Part shown: in pieces, positions 47,161 through 57,778 of the stretch | How positions within the stretch are numbered: position 1 is the stretch's first letter | Layout: each line of letters begins with the position of its first letter | Assembly: GCA_963921425.1 (NCBI GenBank) | Contig: OY992835.1 | Coordinates: forward strand, 22,754,001 to 22,818,000 | Source: Dryas octopetala | Taxonomy: Eukaryota > Streptophyta > Magnoliopsida > Rosales > Rosaceae | DNA length: 64,000 bases | Reading direction: 5' to 3' | The notes under the pieces: generated by a model | What the model was told of the DNA's origin: nothing | What the model saw: only the letters and a program-made list of their open reading frames with translations | Databases searched by the model: none | Translations under genes and position numbers: made by a program

Positions 47161-49069
47161 TCAAAAAACAAAGCAAATTTTGACATCAGCAGATGCCCGG
47201 GAGAATCCCTCAAATAAACCAAGTTTATCCTTCCAAGGAGATGAACGATTGGGCGAACTGAGAATCATGTTTTGCAATCCACTTCCATGTTCAAGTAAAA
47301 ACCTTGCCATGGTAATCACATTCTCTTGGATCATATTCCCACTCACAGAAATCTTCACAACCTTTAGGTGACTTAGGAAGGGACTCAAACTCTGAGCTTG
47401 ACTTTTCCAGTATTGCTCTTCAGTGCAATCAGCATCGTCCAACATTTTGTTGTTCCATCTCTGAAACTAAATTTTTAAATACAAGTCACTTATTCAAAAT
47501 GTAAGAAGTGTGGAAAACATATATATATATATATATATAAAAGCAGAATTATGCCAAAACTTACTTCATTTGTTGTTATATAACCATTCCATATCTCAAT
47601 TATGAGTGTGTGGAGTATGGGAGAGCTCTTGAATAGGCATGCTAAACCTGCGATCTCATGTCTGTTCAAACTAAAGGTACGAATTCGCAGGGTCTTAAGT
47701 TTCATAAATGAATATGGTAGACCACCTTCATAATATATTTGGGATAGAATCTGCATATGCATAGATAAAATAAGCCACATCAATCCACAAAACACATTCA
47801 AGTAAGCAAATTTCCTGTACATTATAGACAACAATGATTCCCAACACCTCCAAACAGTATATATATAGTACACAATTAGTCCCCAAACTAGTAGACAAGA
47901 AACAGATAGGTAATGAGTTAATTAACCTGGAGATAGTCAAAGTAAATGATAAGGTTTTCAACTTGGGATGATCCAGAAATAAGACTGACTGCGCTATGAA
48001 TGTTGTTCATGCTGAAATTGTCCGCAGACCGACACTGTATTGAGAATAATTTCAGGGAAGGAAAGCTCTGTATTGAACATTTTTCAGTAATGGCATTATT
48101 TTCCCATGCAAAAATTTGTAGATTTGGGGCAAAGATGTTCACCCCACTTCCACTGTTGCTGTCGTTAAATGAATATGAGACATGCAAATTCTCCAGCCTC
48201 ATTCCAGAGATGTCGAGGCTGTTTATATCCATTCCGCAAACTTTCACATCTTTGAGGTTCTGACAGCTGATTTTGAGATGTGTGATTCCTAAGCAATATT
48301 GGACAGTCAAGTTCACGAGACAAGGGAATGAAGAAGCAGAAAATAAATCCACAACCAAATTGGCACTGTCCAAGTCCAAGAATTCCACACCAGTTAGAGA
48401 CATGGTGTGAAGGGAACGGAGGCCACTCATATCCCAAACATACGAACATGGAAACCCCCATTTTGCTGTAAAATATCCTAATCTGAGAGTCCTCAGTGAA
48501 TCACACTCAAATACACAGAGTGGCAAATCAAACCTGTCCGCTATTGAGCCAACTTCGAGTACAAGTTCTTCAACCCTATGCTTCACCACCCGACGAATGC
48601 AATCATCCAAACAAGAACAACTCAGACAACCATCAACCCGAAAAACCTTTATATTAGAGTTTTCATGGCGGCGACTCAATACTCTGGTCAGAATGGATTC
48701 CATTGCTTTAGCTTGGTGTTCAAGATTTTCATTATAAGAAATATTCTTGGATATCGGAAAAGGACCGACCTCGGAGAAGTCGAGGATAGGAAAGGAAGTC
48801 CACAGATAATTCCATCTTTTAGACAAAAGACTGGTTTGTGCAATGGATTTGATGGGTAAGAAGGAGAGTATGTGGTGCAATATCTCATCTGGAAGATCGC
48901 TGAGTCTGTCACTGTTCTTGTTTTCTTTCTCCTCCCTCAACTTTGAGGCTCTCTTTCGTACTTTGTATACAATGAGGTTTGCAGCTCTGCTTGCAATGGT
49001 GTAGAGGATGCGAATAGGGTTTGAAAGTTGAGAGATCGAAACCCCTTTTCTGTGCTGCTTGGGCTCCAT
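47161..49069 (-). CDS. F-box/LRR/FBD protein
   Basis: Substrate adaptors of SCF ubiquitin ligases. Three exons with consensus borders are 47927-49069, 47565-47750 and 47161-47466, giving 544 aa. The F-box is DRLSDLPDEILHHILSFLPI, continuing IAQTSLLSKRWNYLW (residues about 53-90). Degenerate LRRs follow (for example LRTLRLGYF, LVNLTVQYC). The C-terminal exon has FBD-type features (WKSQAQSLSPFLSHLKVVKI, ENVITMARFLLEHG). The N-terminal 50 residues are basic. The substrate cannot be inferred from sequence. A truncated duplicate of its 3' part lies at 50015-50320. Confidence 0.88.
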
Positions 49070-49727
49070 GGTTGTGTTTGCTCTATTTGTTCTGAATAAT
49101 AGGAAAATAAACTTATACAGCCATTTTGTCTACCATTTTTGGAATGAAATCCGAAATTTGATTTTGGTTTTATTATTTTAATTGGAAATGAGTTGACCAT
49201 GTAATAATAATATGATGAAGAATTATTGCCAATATATATCATCACGAATTCACGATTCACGAGTCATATTAATTGAAAAAAAAAAAAAAAAAGTTGACTT
49301 TCAATTAGCTTTTTCAATACTGAATTACTGATAAGGAAAAAAGTCAGTTTTTTTTTTTTTTTCAAACAAAATGAAGTATTTAATTAAATAATAATAAAAA
49401 GTTAGCCTTTTCAATTCTGATAAGGAAAAAAGTTAGTAATTCCAAATTAATTTTCTCGAATTAATATTCAATCTTTAACATTGAAATCATATATTCATGG
49501 GTTTATTCTCTTCATTTTTTCTTTTTTACTGAGGCTACCTCTCTGCATGTGTCTTTTGTGGCTTGTGTTTCTCTGTTGTTTTAGGACTATGTGGGCCTTT
49601 CGAGACCTCGCATGGTTCTTTTGTTTTGGGTCTGAAGGCGGAGGTCTACCAAAAAAAACAACACTATTTTACAAGAATATAAAATCACAACCCCATTTTG
49701 TACTAGCTGCATTGTCTTTGAATCATC
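49070..49727. other. F-box gene 5' flank
   Basis: AT-rich promoter region with T/A tracts, then a G-rich stretch near 49580-49660 just before the TBL fragment. No gene was recognised. Confidence 0.45.
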
Positions 49728-49875
49728 GACTCTGGTGGTCCATGCCTCATCGAATTCATCAAGGTAGAGCTGGACCATCAAAGTCTGCTTCTTTGGATTT
49801 GATCAAAATTCAAAACTTGGCCTTGGTGAAGTTGTAGGATGTGTATGTAACATCTGGTATTCCACCTGAAATTAA
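49728..49875 (-). pseudogene. TBL gene fragment
   Basis: A minus-strand piece reads MVQLYLDEFDEAWTTRV, parallel to MNLYLDEPDEAWTTQVEE of the intact TBL at 43.4 kb, preceded by VTYTSYNFTKA-like sequence in a shifted frame. Both catalytic motifs are absent. Confidence 0.75.
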
Positions 49876-50014
49876 ATACCAATATGCAAGGAGAACATAA
49901 AGATGGCCTAAACTTATCCAAGGAAAAAGAAAAAGAAAAGCTTTATCACATTCCGAATAACAATTCTCCACAATCCAAGAGAGTTGTATTCCTTTCACAA
50001 TGGAATTCAAAAGT

Positions 50015-50320
50015 TGTGCAAGTCAAAACTAACAATTCTCCACAATCAACAGATGCTCGGGGGAATCCCTCAAATAAACCAATTTTAGCCTTCCAAGGAG
50101 ATGGACAAGTTTCTGATGAACTAAAGAATCATTTCTTGCAATGCACTTCAACGTTGGAGCAAAAACTTTGCGATGCTAATCGATCACACTCTCAGATATT
50201 ACTCTGCCAACATGAATCTTCACCACCTTTGCGATGCAGTATAGAAATTTCCAGTAGCAATATGCATGTACATTATAGACAATTAATGATCTCTAACACG
50301 TCCAAAAAGTATACAAGTAC
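50015..50320 (-). pseudogene. Fragment of the F-box gene 3' exon and an intron
   Basis: 50015-50240 matches the downstream flank and last exon of the intact F-box gene (47090-47370): shared AACTAACAATTCTCCACAAT and GGGAATCCCTCAAATAAACC. 50265-50320 matches its first-intron region (about 47815-47870, TGTACATTATAGACAA). The segment covering the stop codon region (about 47113-47185) is missing here. Introns were copied, so this is DNA-level duplication. Confidence 0.75.
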
Positions 50321-50334
50321 ATATCTGCCTCAAA

Positions 50335-51046
50335 CCTTCTGGCTTGGATTTCGTTAATCTCCACTGCCTTGGATGGGGCTTCTATGATTGATATAAGGAG
50401 GACAACAATCACAGATGATCTGCTTGTAAATCCTGCAACCCTTTTTATGCTTGTCGGTCAATATAAGCTTCTAATTCTTTCTTTTGGATGGATTAATGGA
50501 AAAGTTCTATTTTATTTTATGGCTTATATATGGAGTTTAGCATGTAATCTTAAGTGAGACTTGTTACATTGTTCCAGGTTGTGCTTCCATCAGGAAAAAC
50601 TGTTGCAGATTTACAGCCGCAGTATGATGCAATCCTAAAATGTCCTGGGAGTAGGGGAGTGATTGTAACAGGGATTGCTCCTCCAGAGTCTGGATATGAC
50701 TTTTACAGTAGATTCTTCTGCCCTAAACATGGGATCGATGAGGTAATAAGCTTGCATTTATTATCTGAGCAAGTTTCTTTCAAGTGCCCCATATTGGGAA
50801 CCAAATGTTTGTTGCATGTTTCTGTCTTCTTTGATATGTTAAATGAGAAGATTGTAATAACCTGCCTGCTTGGAACCTTTTCCTGTGTCTTTTGCTGTTG
50901 GATCTTTATTTCAGTTATGCTGAAGTCAAGAACTAAACTGGAAATACTATTTGTCTTTCAGGATCCTGTTTGTGGGAGTGCACATTGTGCCTTAGCATCA
51001 TACTGGTGCAAAAAACTGGGAAAGTGTGATGTTGTTGCATATGCGG

Positions 51047-51134
<88 letters not shown>

Positions 51135-51290
51135 GCGCTTAGCATAACATTATTTGTTTCCTTCATATATATTATTGTTTACTTTCAGGCATCACCTAGA
51201 GGGGGAGTATTAAATATTCATCTAGATGAGCAGAATCAGAGGGTGCTGCTGCGAGGGAAAGCTGTTACTGTGATGGAAGGAACTGTTTAG
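50335..51290 (+). pseudogene. PhzF/phenazine-biosynthesis-like gene, 5' truncated
   Basis: PhzF-fold proteins are isomerase-like enzymes; plant members are uncharacterised. Four 3' exons are readable: about 50335-50426 (LISTALDGASMIDIRRTTIT), 50578-50741 (VVLPSGKTVADLQPQYD...GVIVTGIAPPESGYDFYS), 50962-51045 (DPVCGSAHCALASYWCKKL) and 51190-51290 (ASPRGGVLNIHLDEQ...VTVMEGTV, TAG). The N-terminal half of about 150 residues with the catalytic Glu is absent, replaced upstream by F-box-derived DNA. The remaining exons carry no stops and keep splice sites, so truncation may be recent. It is alternatively a 3' exon set of a longer chimeric transcript, but no suitable upstream exon was found. Confidence 0.8.
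51051..51132. repeat. (CT)41 microsatellite in the last PhzF intron
   Basis: 82 bp of uninterrupted CT lies just after the donor (GCG|gtaat). The polypyrimidine tract ends well before the acceptor at about 51189. Confidence 0.95.
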
Positions 51291-51827
51291 TCCATTAATA
51301 ACTTGACTAATAACAATATACTTGCAGAACAATATACTTCTGCTTTGGCTCAATATACGATATGTCAATAACAATATACTTGCAGACTTTGCAGTATATT
51401 GTATATTGTTATTAGTCAAGTTATTGAATATCGTTATTAAGTATATTGTATATTGTTAATATCGCTAATAACAATATCGAATCGATATTGTTAATATCGT
51501 TAATATCGATATACTTAGTATATTGTATATCGATATACTTAGTATATTGTATATTGTTAATATCAATATACTTAATATCGTTATTAAGTATATTGTATAG
51601 TCAAGTTGTTGAATATCATTAATAACAATAGTCAAGTTACTCTCGTTAAGTTATCAAGTATATTGTATATTGTTATTAGTCAAGTTAATAGTCAAGTTAA
51701 TATACGATAAATTGTTATTAGTCAATAACAATATACGATATCGTATATTAAGGTTTCCCACAGTTCATATCGTATAATGAACCTTAATAACAGTATATTG
51801 TGATGGAATGAACTGTTTAGTCCATTA
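51271..51827. repeat. AT-rich palindromic array bordered by 27-bp direct repeats
   Basis: 51271-51297 and 51801-51827 are the same 27 bp apart from one mismatch (TGATGGAAGGAACTGTTTAG, continuing TCCATTA) and span the PhzF stop codon. The 503 bp between is built from shuffled sense and antisense copies of short modules such as AGTATATTGTATATTG, TTGTTATTAGTCAAGTT, AATATCGTTATTAAG and TTAATATCGATATAC. A perfect 25-bp inverted pair occupies 51297-51321 and 51401-51425. No coding potential was seen. Confidence 0.85.
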
Positions 51828-52219
51828 TATGAGCCCACGAGTCCATATAATACAATATACTTATAATGCCACTTGTTGGTAAGAATGTGGACCGCTTAAG
51901 CAAATGAACCTTTCTTTTCTTTGGATGTAAGAAGCCACAGAAGGCCCAACAATTAAAAACAATTTAGAATGGAAGTTTCCCAAAAACTTGAATGCTGTAT
52001 ATTCAAAATATCATTACTTGTTACATTAGCATAACCAATTGGGGTAATTACTTGTGCACTGATACTTGCAAGGTGGCAAGTGAACAGAGATTTAAAGGAG
52101 CACCCAATTTTCAATGCAAGATGGGAATTCAAAATTATTACCAAAGAAACAAACAAAACCCAATATTTAGAATTGAAAATGAAAAATAGTTCATATAAAA
52201 AAATAAAAAAGAACTTAAC
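51828..52219. other. Spacer between PhzF and GT47 fragments
   Basis: Probable original PhzF 3' flank. No gene or repeat was recognised. Confidence 0.5.
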
Positions 52220-52800
52220 TGATGAAACGCATGGGGATTTCTGTAGACACTTCCTCTGGGGATGTAAATCTCCTTCCTGTCAGAGATGTAATTCTTTGTA
52301 AGAATAGCTTTGCGAATAATGGCTCTTGCTCTGCCTAACTCTTCTTCAATCCTTTGTGTTTTGCTCTTGTTCTGGACAATGGACATAAAATTCTAGTCAC
52401 CCAAATGAATGAAGAACAGAGGAAGCTAGAAAGATCAAACAAATTAAAACCCAAAATCTCAAAAATGAAACAATATTTGATTTCAAAGATTGCATATATA
52501 CTTTGATGGTGTGAGTGAGTAGTTCAGGCGCAGTGAGAATTGAGGAATGGGCATGTGGGTAGTGAAACTCCACCGCTGATGGGGAAGGTGCTGGTGATAC
52601 ATAATTGTGGGTGGTTTGTGGTTGTTGGTGAGTAGATGATGATGTGGTGTTGGTAATGGTGGGAGAAGAGAAAGAGAAATTGAGAGAGATTAGATGGTTC
52701 TGGTTTAAGGGAGAGAAGAAGAGGACTAAAACCAAGAGGAGGAAAAATGTTAAGAGACAGAAAAAATGGAGAACGCAAATCTAACAAGGTTGCTGCCATG
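52220..52800 (-). pseudogene. 5' fragment of a GT47/exostosin glycosyltransferase gene
   Basis: Exon 1 (about 52502-52799) starts MAATLLDLRSPFF and encodes a hydrophobic type II anchor (LLTFFLLLVLVLFF) and a Ser/Pro-rich stem. The frame changes inside an A6 tract at 52761-52766, consistent with a one-base slip. Exon 2 (52220-52371) reads KSKTQRIEEELGRARAII and IPRGSVYRNPHAFHQ, typical of plant exostosin-family glycosyltransferases (At3g07620/At5g25310 type). A donor follows, but no catalytic-domain exon occurs downstream on this strand. The gene is cut before its catalytic domain. Confidence 0.75.
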
Positions 52801-54879
52801 GCTACCTGACAGGCACTACAGCCTTTTGCATATTATAGGAGGCTTTTCTTTGTTTGGTACACAGTACACTGCAGCTGCGGATTGTGTGAATGTGATGGTA
52901 CAAATTACAAAAGTTACAAACAAAACCAAGTAGGTGTGCCTCAGCCACTGCATAATTTTGTTCAAGTCAAAACGTAAATTAAGGGGACTAATTAATAACA
53001 AATGAATCAATATTACAACCAAATTCCAATTAGAACATCAATTTTTTGTTATTTTATTCGATCCATTTTTAAATAAAATAAAAAGAATAAAAAATATATA
53101 CATATTAAAAAAACTTGTACGTATTTTTATTTGTTGGGCTCCGGCCCTCCATAGCAGTATAGCACAAATCAAAAAAATCTTAATTTATGTTGAGACACCG
53201 AGTCATATATTTTCTTAATAGTTGTTAATTCATTTTAAAATTGCTTAGACCATCCAATTGTCAATTTGGTCTTGTATATATTCTCTAGGCGAGACTCACC
53301 TATACCTCACCTATACCTGTATAGGTTGTATATGGGTAAGTGTGAGTAATAATCTCTTTTAGAGATTTGAGATAATCTAAAAATAATACTCAAATTTTTG
53401 TAGGAAATGTTTGTTTATGAGCCCTTTGTCTTTACAATCGTTTTTTCTGAAAGTAATATCTTTTAAGATATTAAAAATATATTAGAGAGAGAAAGTACAC
53501 AAATTAGTTAATTGAGATAATCTAAATAATAATACTTAATTTTTTTAGGAGATGTTTGCTAATGACTCTTTTGTCTCTTTTACAATTATTTTTGGGAAAA
53601 TAAAATCTTTTACTATATGAAAGATAGGTGATTGAATTGCTCTATGTAGTATATAGTATATATCCCACTCACCCATTCTTCCTCTCGATCTCATTAGTAT
53701 GCACTGCCTCTTCCTCCCGCTCTCTGATCGTTGCGTTGCTTCCTCCTCACGTAACAACCCAACAACACACTATTTGAAGTTTAATTTTTCTTAAGAAGAA
53801 AATTCTTGTGTAACATATTAACCCCAACAGTTTGATTTTCCTTTTTTTGTCTCAGACTAAAAGTGTCGGAGTTAACTTGTACGTGTGGGTAAAGATAGAT
53901 AAAAATAAGGTAGTACGTCTTTTCAAATCTCTTTTTCTATGGCTCTCATTTGCTTACCAAATTGATATGAGTTTTTTTCTATGACGTGGGCCCTTCTATA
54001 TTATACCACCGGTTTTTGTTTTGCTTACCGAATGCTAATTTTTCATTAAAAAAATGGATGAATCATAGTGAACTATTTTTTATTTTTTAAATAAAGGTGA
54101 GATTCATATATGTGTTGAATCCCCTTATGTGGGTTCTACCAATATTAGAAAAATGGTCCACTAAGTAGCCAGTTACATGTAATCCAATCCAATTACATGT
54201 AATTATTTTTTGAGTCCAAGATTTCGATACATGATTTAAATACAAGCATAGTCTCTCAGCCTAGGAGTATATATCTCTCCTGCTTATTATTGTTGCTTAC
54301 AAATTTATATTACAACAATTAAATTTACATATCAGCCATACAGTGCCATGTGCCAAGACCTGATGTAAGTTTCCATTATCTCTATGCTAAAACATCCATT
54401 TCGCTCTACAGAAACTTCAAGTTCATGGGGAGACATGTAATACATAGGTACGTTAAATGAATCTACTTTCTCCTCACTCGTGCTTACATACACCACCAAT
54501 TGCAGGCTTACAGCAATTAAGTATCAAGCAGAATATTCTGCTTGACAGCTACACTCACTCACAAAATAACAGCTGTTGATCAGATTAGAAGCATTTTCTA
54601 ATGCTGCAGTCTTTAAAATTACTTTCAACCCACCCCCACTAATGCCACTCTACCTTCTACCTTTCTTGCCATAGGCGTTCATCAACTTGACAATCTTTTC
54701 ATATCTACACCCATTCAAGTACATGAAATAACAAGACAGACCAGGGTAACCTTACTTCTGCAAGTAAAATAAAATTTAAGCATATACGAAATTTATGAAC
54801 AAGAATACAAAAAGACGAGCATAACACGTCAAAATAACATTCAAAAGGCCATACCCTCAGACCAAAATTGTTTAAGAAC
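52801..54879. other. 2.1-kb AT-rich spacer
   Basis: No gene was recognised. It contains a tandem duplication at 53368-53600. A small frame at 53545-53757 has no family resemblance. Confidence 0.5.
53368..53600. repeat. 145-bp-period imperfect tandem duplication
   Basis: Copies begin at 53368 and 53513, both with TGAGATAATCTAAA followed by AATAATACT, GAAATGTTTG or GAGATGTTTG, and TTTTGTCT/TTTACAAT. Non-coding. Confidence 0.6.
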
Positions 54880-55025
54880 TTAATTTGACGGAAGCTTGGT
54901 TGCTTTTCCCACAGCTATAGTCTTGCCTGCAGAAATAGAAACATATGTCACCACAACATACCTGGAGTAAATCTTCCAAGTTGTGGAAAATCAGAGAAAT
55001 TCTCAAGGCATATTAAGTTACCCAC
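54880..55025 (-). pseudogene. 3' fragment of an eRF3 (translation release factor GTPase) gene
   Basis: Two mini-exons are readable on the minus strand: 54962-55025 (NLICLENFSDFPQLGRFT) and 54880-54926 (GKTIAVGKATKLPSN, TAA). Together they mirror the eRF3 C-terminus, but the usual LRTE between GRFT and GKT is absent. The GTPase domain and the remainder are missing from this neighbourhood. Splice signals CTGCAG and CAG|gtatg are preserved. Confidence 0.7.
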
Positions 55026-55101
55026 CTGCAGGAACAGATTTGCACAAAGGTATCAAAATAAACCAAGTATAACACAGACGCACAAAATTATTTGCCTGGC
55101 A

Positions 55102-55290
55102 GGCGGCATTTCTGGGTCTCCCCTTCCCCTCTGCCTCTCCCTCATCACCGTAACTCTAAAAAGTGGCAGGCTGTATTTCTGGGTCATGTGAGCTCCTCCC
55201 TCCCTCTCCCTCTGCCTCTCCCTCATATAACAAGGTACCATAACTCTAAAAAGTGGCAGGCTGTATTTCTAGGTATGTGAGCTCCCCCCC
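55102..55290. repeat. Pyrimidine-rich tandem repeat, about 95-bp period
   Basis: Repeated AACTCTAAAAAGTGGCAGGC, then TGTATTTCTGGGT and CTCCCTCTGCCTCTCCCTCAT blocks, ending in a C-run near 55287 and a CT tract. Confidence 0.65.
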
Positions 55291-55361
55291 CCCCCTCTCT
55301 CTCTCTCCATTTCCTTTCAGGGTGTAAAAAAACCAAGAATTATGAGTAACTTCATATCTGG

Positions 55362-55530
55362 GGGAGGAAGAGAGATTAAAAGGTGCTGCAGGAGGATCAC
55401 AAATTATGCAAGGATGTAACAAGACTAATGACAAGAACTATGAGAATCTTCTATTTGGGGGAGAAAGAGAGGAAAAAGGGTGCTCCGGGAGGATAACAAA
55501 TTATGCAAGGATGTAAAGACTAAAGACAGC
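55362..55530. repeat. Tandem pair, about 84-bp period, left of the hairpin element
   Basis: Two copies of GGGGGAGGAAGAGAG...GGTGCT...GGAGGAT...ACAAATTATGCAAGGATGTAA-like sequence. The second copy runs into the left end of the large inverted-repeat element. Confidence 0.6.
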
Positions 55531-55943
55531 CAACACAGACACCATGAACCTTGCTCGGAATGTGAAATTGAGAACCCGCGCAGAGAGAACCGTGATGAAG
55601 AAATTGAAGAAATACCTCAGAATCCGTGATGAAGCTTCGAATGGGAGAGAAGCAGAGAGAACCCGCGCAGAAATGGAGAGTGAGAGGGTTTTTATAAAAG
55701 AAACAAAAAGGAAAAAGAAAATATGCAGGGAAGAACCGAAGAAAGGAATTTTTACAGATTTTCTACTTGTTTCTTTTGGTTTATTAATAGGAGATTGAAG
55801 GAGGGTTGGATTAGATGGGCTTGTTGGCGAAAAACTTGGGTGGAAACTGAATTCAATGTGAGAATTAAGATGAGGCAAAATAAAGGTACAACTTGAAATA
55901 GGATAAATAAAATCAATGTTACAGATCCGAACAAAATTAAAAT

Positions 55944-55997
55944 TGGTTCAGCGGTATGGCACCTCCTCACTACCCAGCAGGTCCGCGGTTCGATTGC
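55944..55997 (+). promoter_or_regulatory. tRNA-like pol III A and B boxes in the left arm
   Basis: A-box-like TGGTTCAGCGGTATGG (55944) and B-box-like GGTTCGATTGC (55987) are 43 bp apart start to start, close to tRNA spacing. The region resembles the head of a tRNA-derived SINE. No tRNA cloverleaf was established. Confidence 0.5.
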
Positions 55998-56048
55998 CCA
56001 GCATGCAGATGAGATTTTGCTAAATTAAAATGGCCAAAGATACGTGGC

Positions 56049-57663
56049 AGCCCGCGGGCCCCCCTTCGGCCATGTGGCAGCCCACCGTTGGATGCCTGTG
56101 GGCCCACTTTGGCCACGTAGCAGCCCACCGTTGGAAGCCCGCAGGCCCACTTGTGCCACGTAGCAGCCCACCGTTGGAAGCCCGCGGGCCCCATTGTGCC
56201 GCGTGGCAGCCCACCGTTGGAAGCCCGCGGGCCCCATTGTGCCGCGTGGCAGCCTACCGTTGGAAGCCCGCGGGCCCACTTGTGCCACGTGTCAGCCCAC
56301 CGTTGGAAGCCCGCGGGCCCACTTGAGCCACGTGTCAGCCCACCGTTGGAAGCCCGCGGGCCCCTTGTGCCACTTGTCAGCCCACCGTTGGAAGCCCGCG
56401 GGCCCCCTTGTGCCACGTGGCAGCCCACCGTTGGAAGCCCGCGGGCCCCCTTGGGCCACGTGTCAGCCCACCGATGGAAGCCTGCGGGCCCCCTTGGGCC
56501 ACGTGTCAGCCCACCGATGGAAGCCTGCGGGCCCCCTTGGGCCACGTGTCAGCCCACCGATGGAAGCCTGCGGGCCCCCTTGGGCCACGTGTCAGCCCAC
56601 CGTTGGTAGCCCGCGGGCCCCCTTGTGCCACGTGTCAGCCCACCGTTGGAAGCCCGCGGGCCCACTTGTGCCACTTGTCAGCCCACCGTGGAAGCCCGCG
56701 GGCCCACGTGTGCCACGTGTCAGCCCACCGTTGGTAGCCCGCGGGCCCACTTGTGCCACTTGGCAGCCCACCGTTGGAAGCCCGCGGGCCCACTTGTGCC
56801 ACTTGGCAGCCCACCGTTGGAAGCCCGCGGGCCCACTTGGGCCACGTGTCAGCCCACCGATGGAAGCCCGCGGGCCCACTTGTGCCGCGTGTCAGCCCAC
56901 CGTTCGAAGCCCGCGGGCCCCCTTGTGCCACGTGTCAGCCCACCGTTGGTAGCCCGCGGGCCCCCTTGTGCCACGTGTCAGCCCACCGTTGGAAGCCCGC
57001 GGGCCCACTTGTGCCACTTGGCAGCCCACCGTTGGAAGCCCGCGGGCCCACTTGTGCCACTTGTCAGCCCACCGTTGGAAGCCCGCGGGCCCACTTGTGC
57101 CGCGTGTCAGCCCACCGTTCGAAGCCCGCGGGCCCCCTTGTGCCACTTGGCAGCCCACCGTTGGTAGCCCGCGGGCCCCCTTGTGCCACTTGTCAGCCCA
57201 CCGTTCGAAGCCCGCGGGCCCCCTTGTGCCACTTGGCAGCCCACCGTTGGAAGCCCAAGGGCCCACTTGGGCCACGTGTTAGCCTACCGTTGGAAGCCCG
57301 CGGGCCCCCTTGTGCCACTTGTCAGCCCACCGTTGGTAGCCCGCGGGCCCCCTTGTGCCACTTGTCAGCCCACCGTTGGAAGCCCGCGGGCCCCTTGTGC
57401 CACTTGTCAGCCCACCGTTCGAAGCCCGCGGGCCCACTTGGGCCACTTGTCAGCCCACCGTTAGAAGCCCGCGGGCCCCCTTGTGCCACTTGTCAGCCCA
57501 CCGTTCGAAGCCCGCGGGCCCCACTTGGGGCCACGTGGCAGCCCACCGTCGGAAGACCACTGGCCCACTTCGGCCATGTGGCAGCCCACGGTTGAATGCC
57601 CGCCGCCCCTGTGCCACGTGGCAGGAGACGGTTGGTTGTCTGCGGTCTCGCTAACCATCTTCC
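56049..57663. repeat. 43-bp GC-rich minisatellite, about 38 units
   Basis: The unit is CAGCCCACCGTTGGAAGCCC followed by GCGGGCCCCCTTGTGCCACG and TGT. Central units are nearly identical with a few recurrent variants (GTTCGAAG, GTTGGTAG, CGATGGAAGCCTG, ACTTGT for ACGTGT). Units at both ends are clearly more diverged. Each unit holds the palindrome GCCCGCGGGC, and many also hold CCACGTGG or CACGTG. The long open frames here arise from the repeat and are not called as genes. Confidence 0.92.
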
Positions 57664-57725
57664 GCCACGTGTCTCTTCGGCCATTTTAATTTAGCAAAAT
57701 GTCATCTGCATGCTGGGTTTGTTAT

Positions 57726-57778
57726 GAATCGAACCATGAACCTGCTGGGTGGTGAGAAGTTGCCATACCGCCGAACCA
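57726..57778 (-). promoter_or_regulatory. tRNA-like pol III A and B boxes in the right arm
   Basis: The minus strand reads A-box TGGTTCGGCGGTATGG (57778 down) and B-box GGTTCGATTC (57735 down), again 43 bp apart. This is the mirrored counterpart of the left-arm boxes, with the core residues kept. Confidence 0.5.

Noticed and set aside
55501-55878. Minus-strand 125-codon frame in the left arm of the hairpin element
   Set aside because: It is not preserved in the mirrored right arm, so it is unlikely to be a selected protein.
55944-55997. A true tRNA gene
   Set aside because: Only the A and B boxes fit; I could not trace acceptor, D and anticodon stems, so this is at most a tRNA-derived promoter.
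56194-57595. Long open frames of 252 and 280 codons, rich in Pro, Ala and Arg
   Set aside because: They run through the 43-bp minisatellite in several frames on both strands. Openness follows from the repeat having no stop in any register, and there is no promoter-linked start, codon bias or family resemblance.
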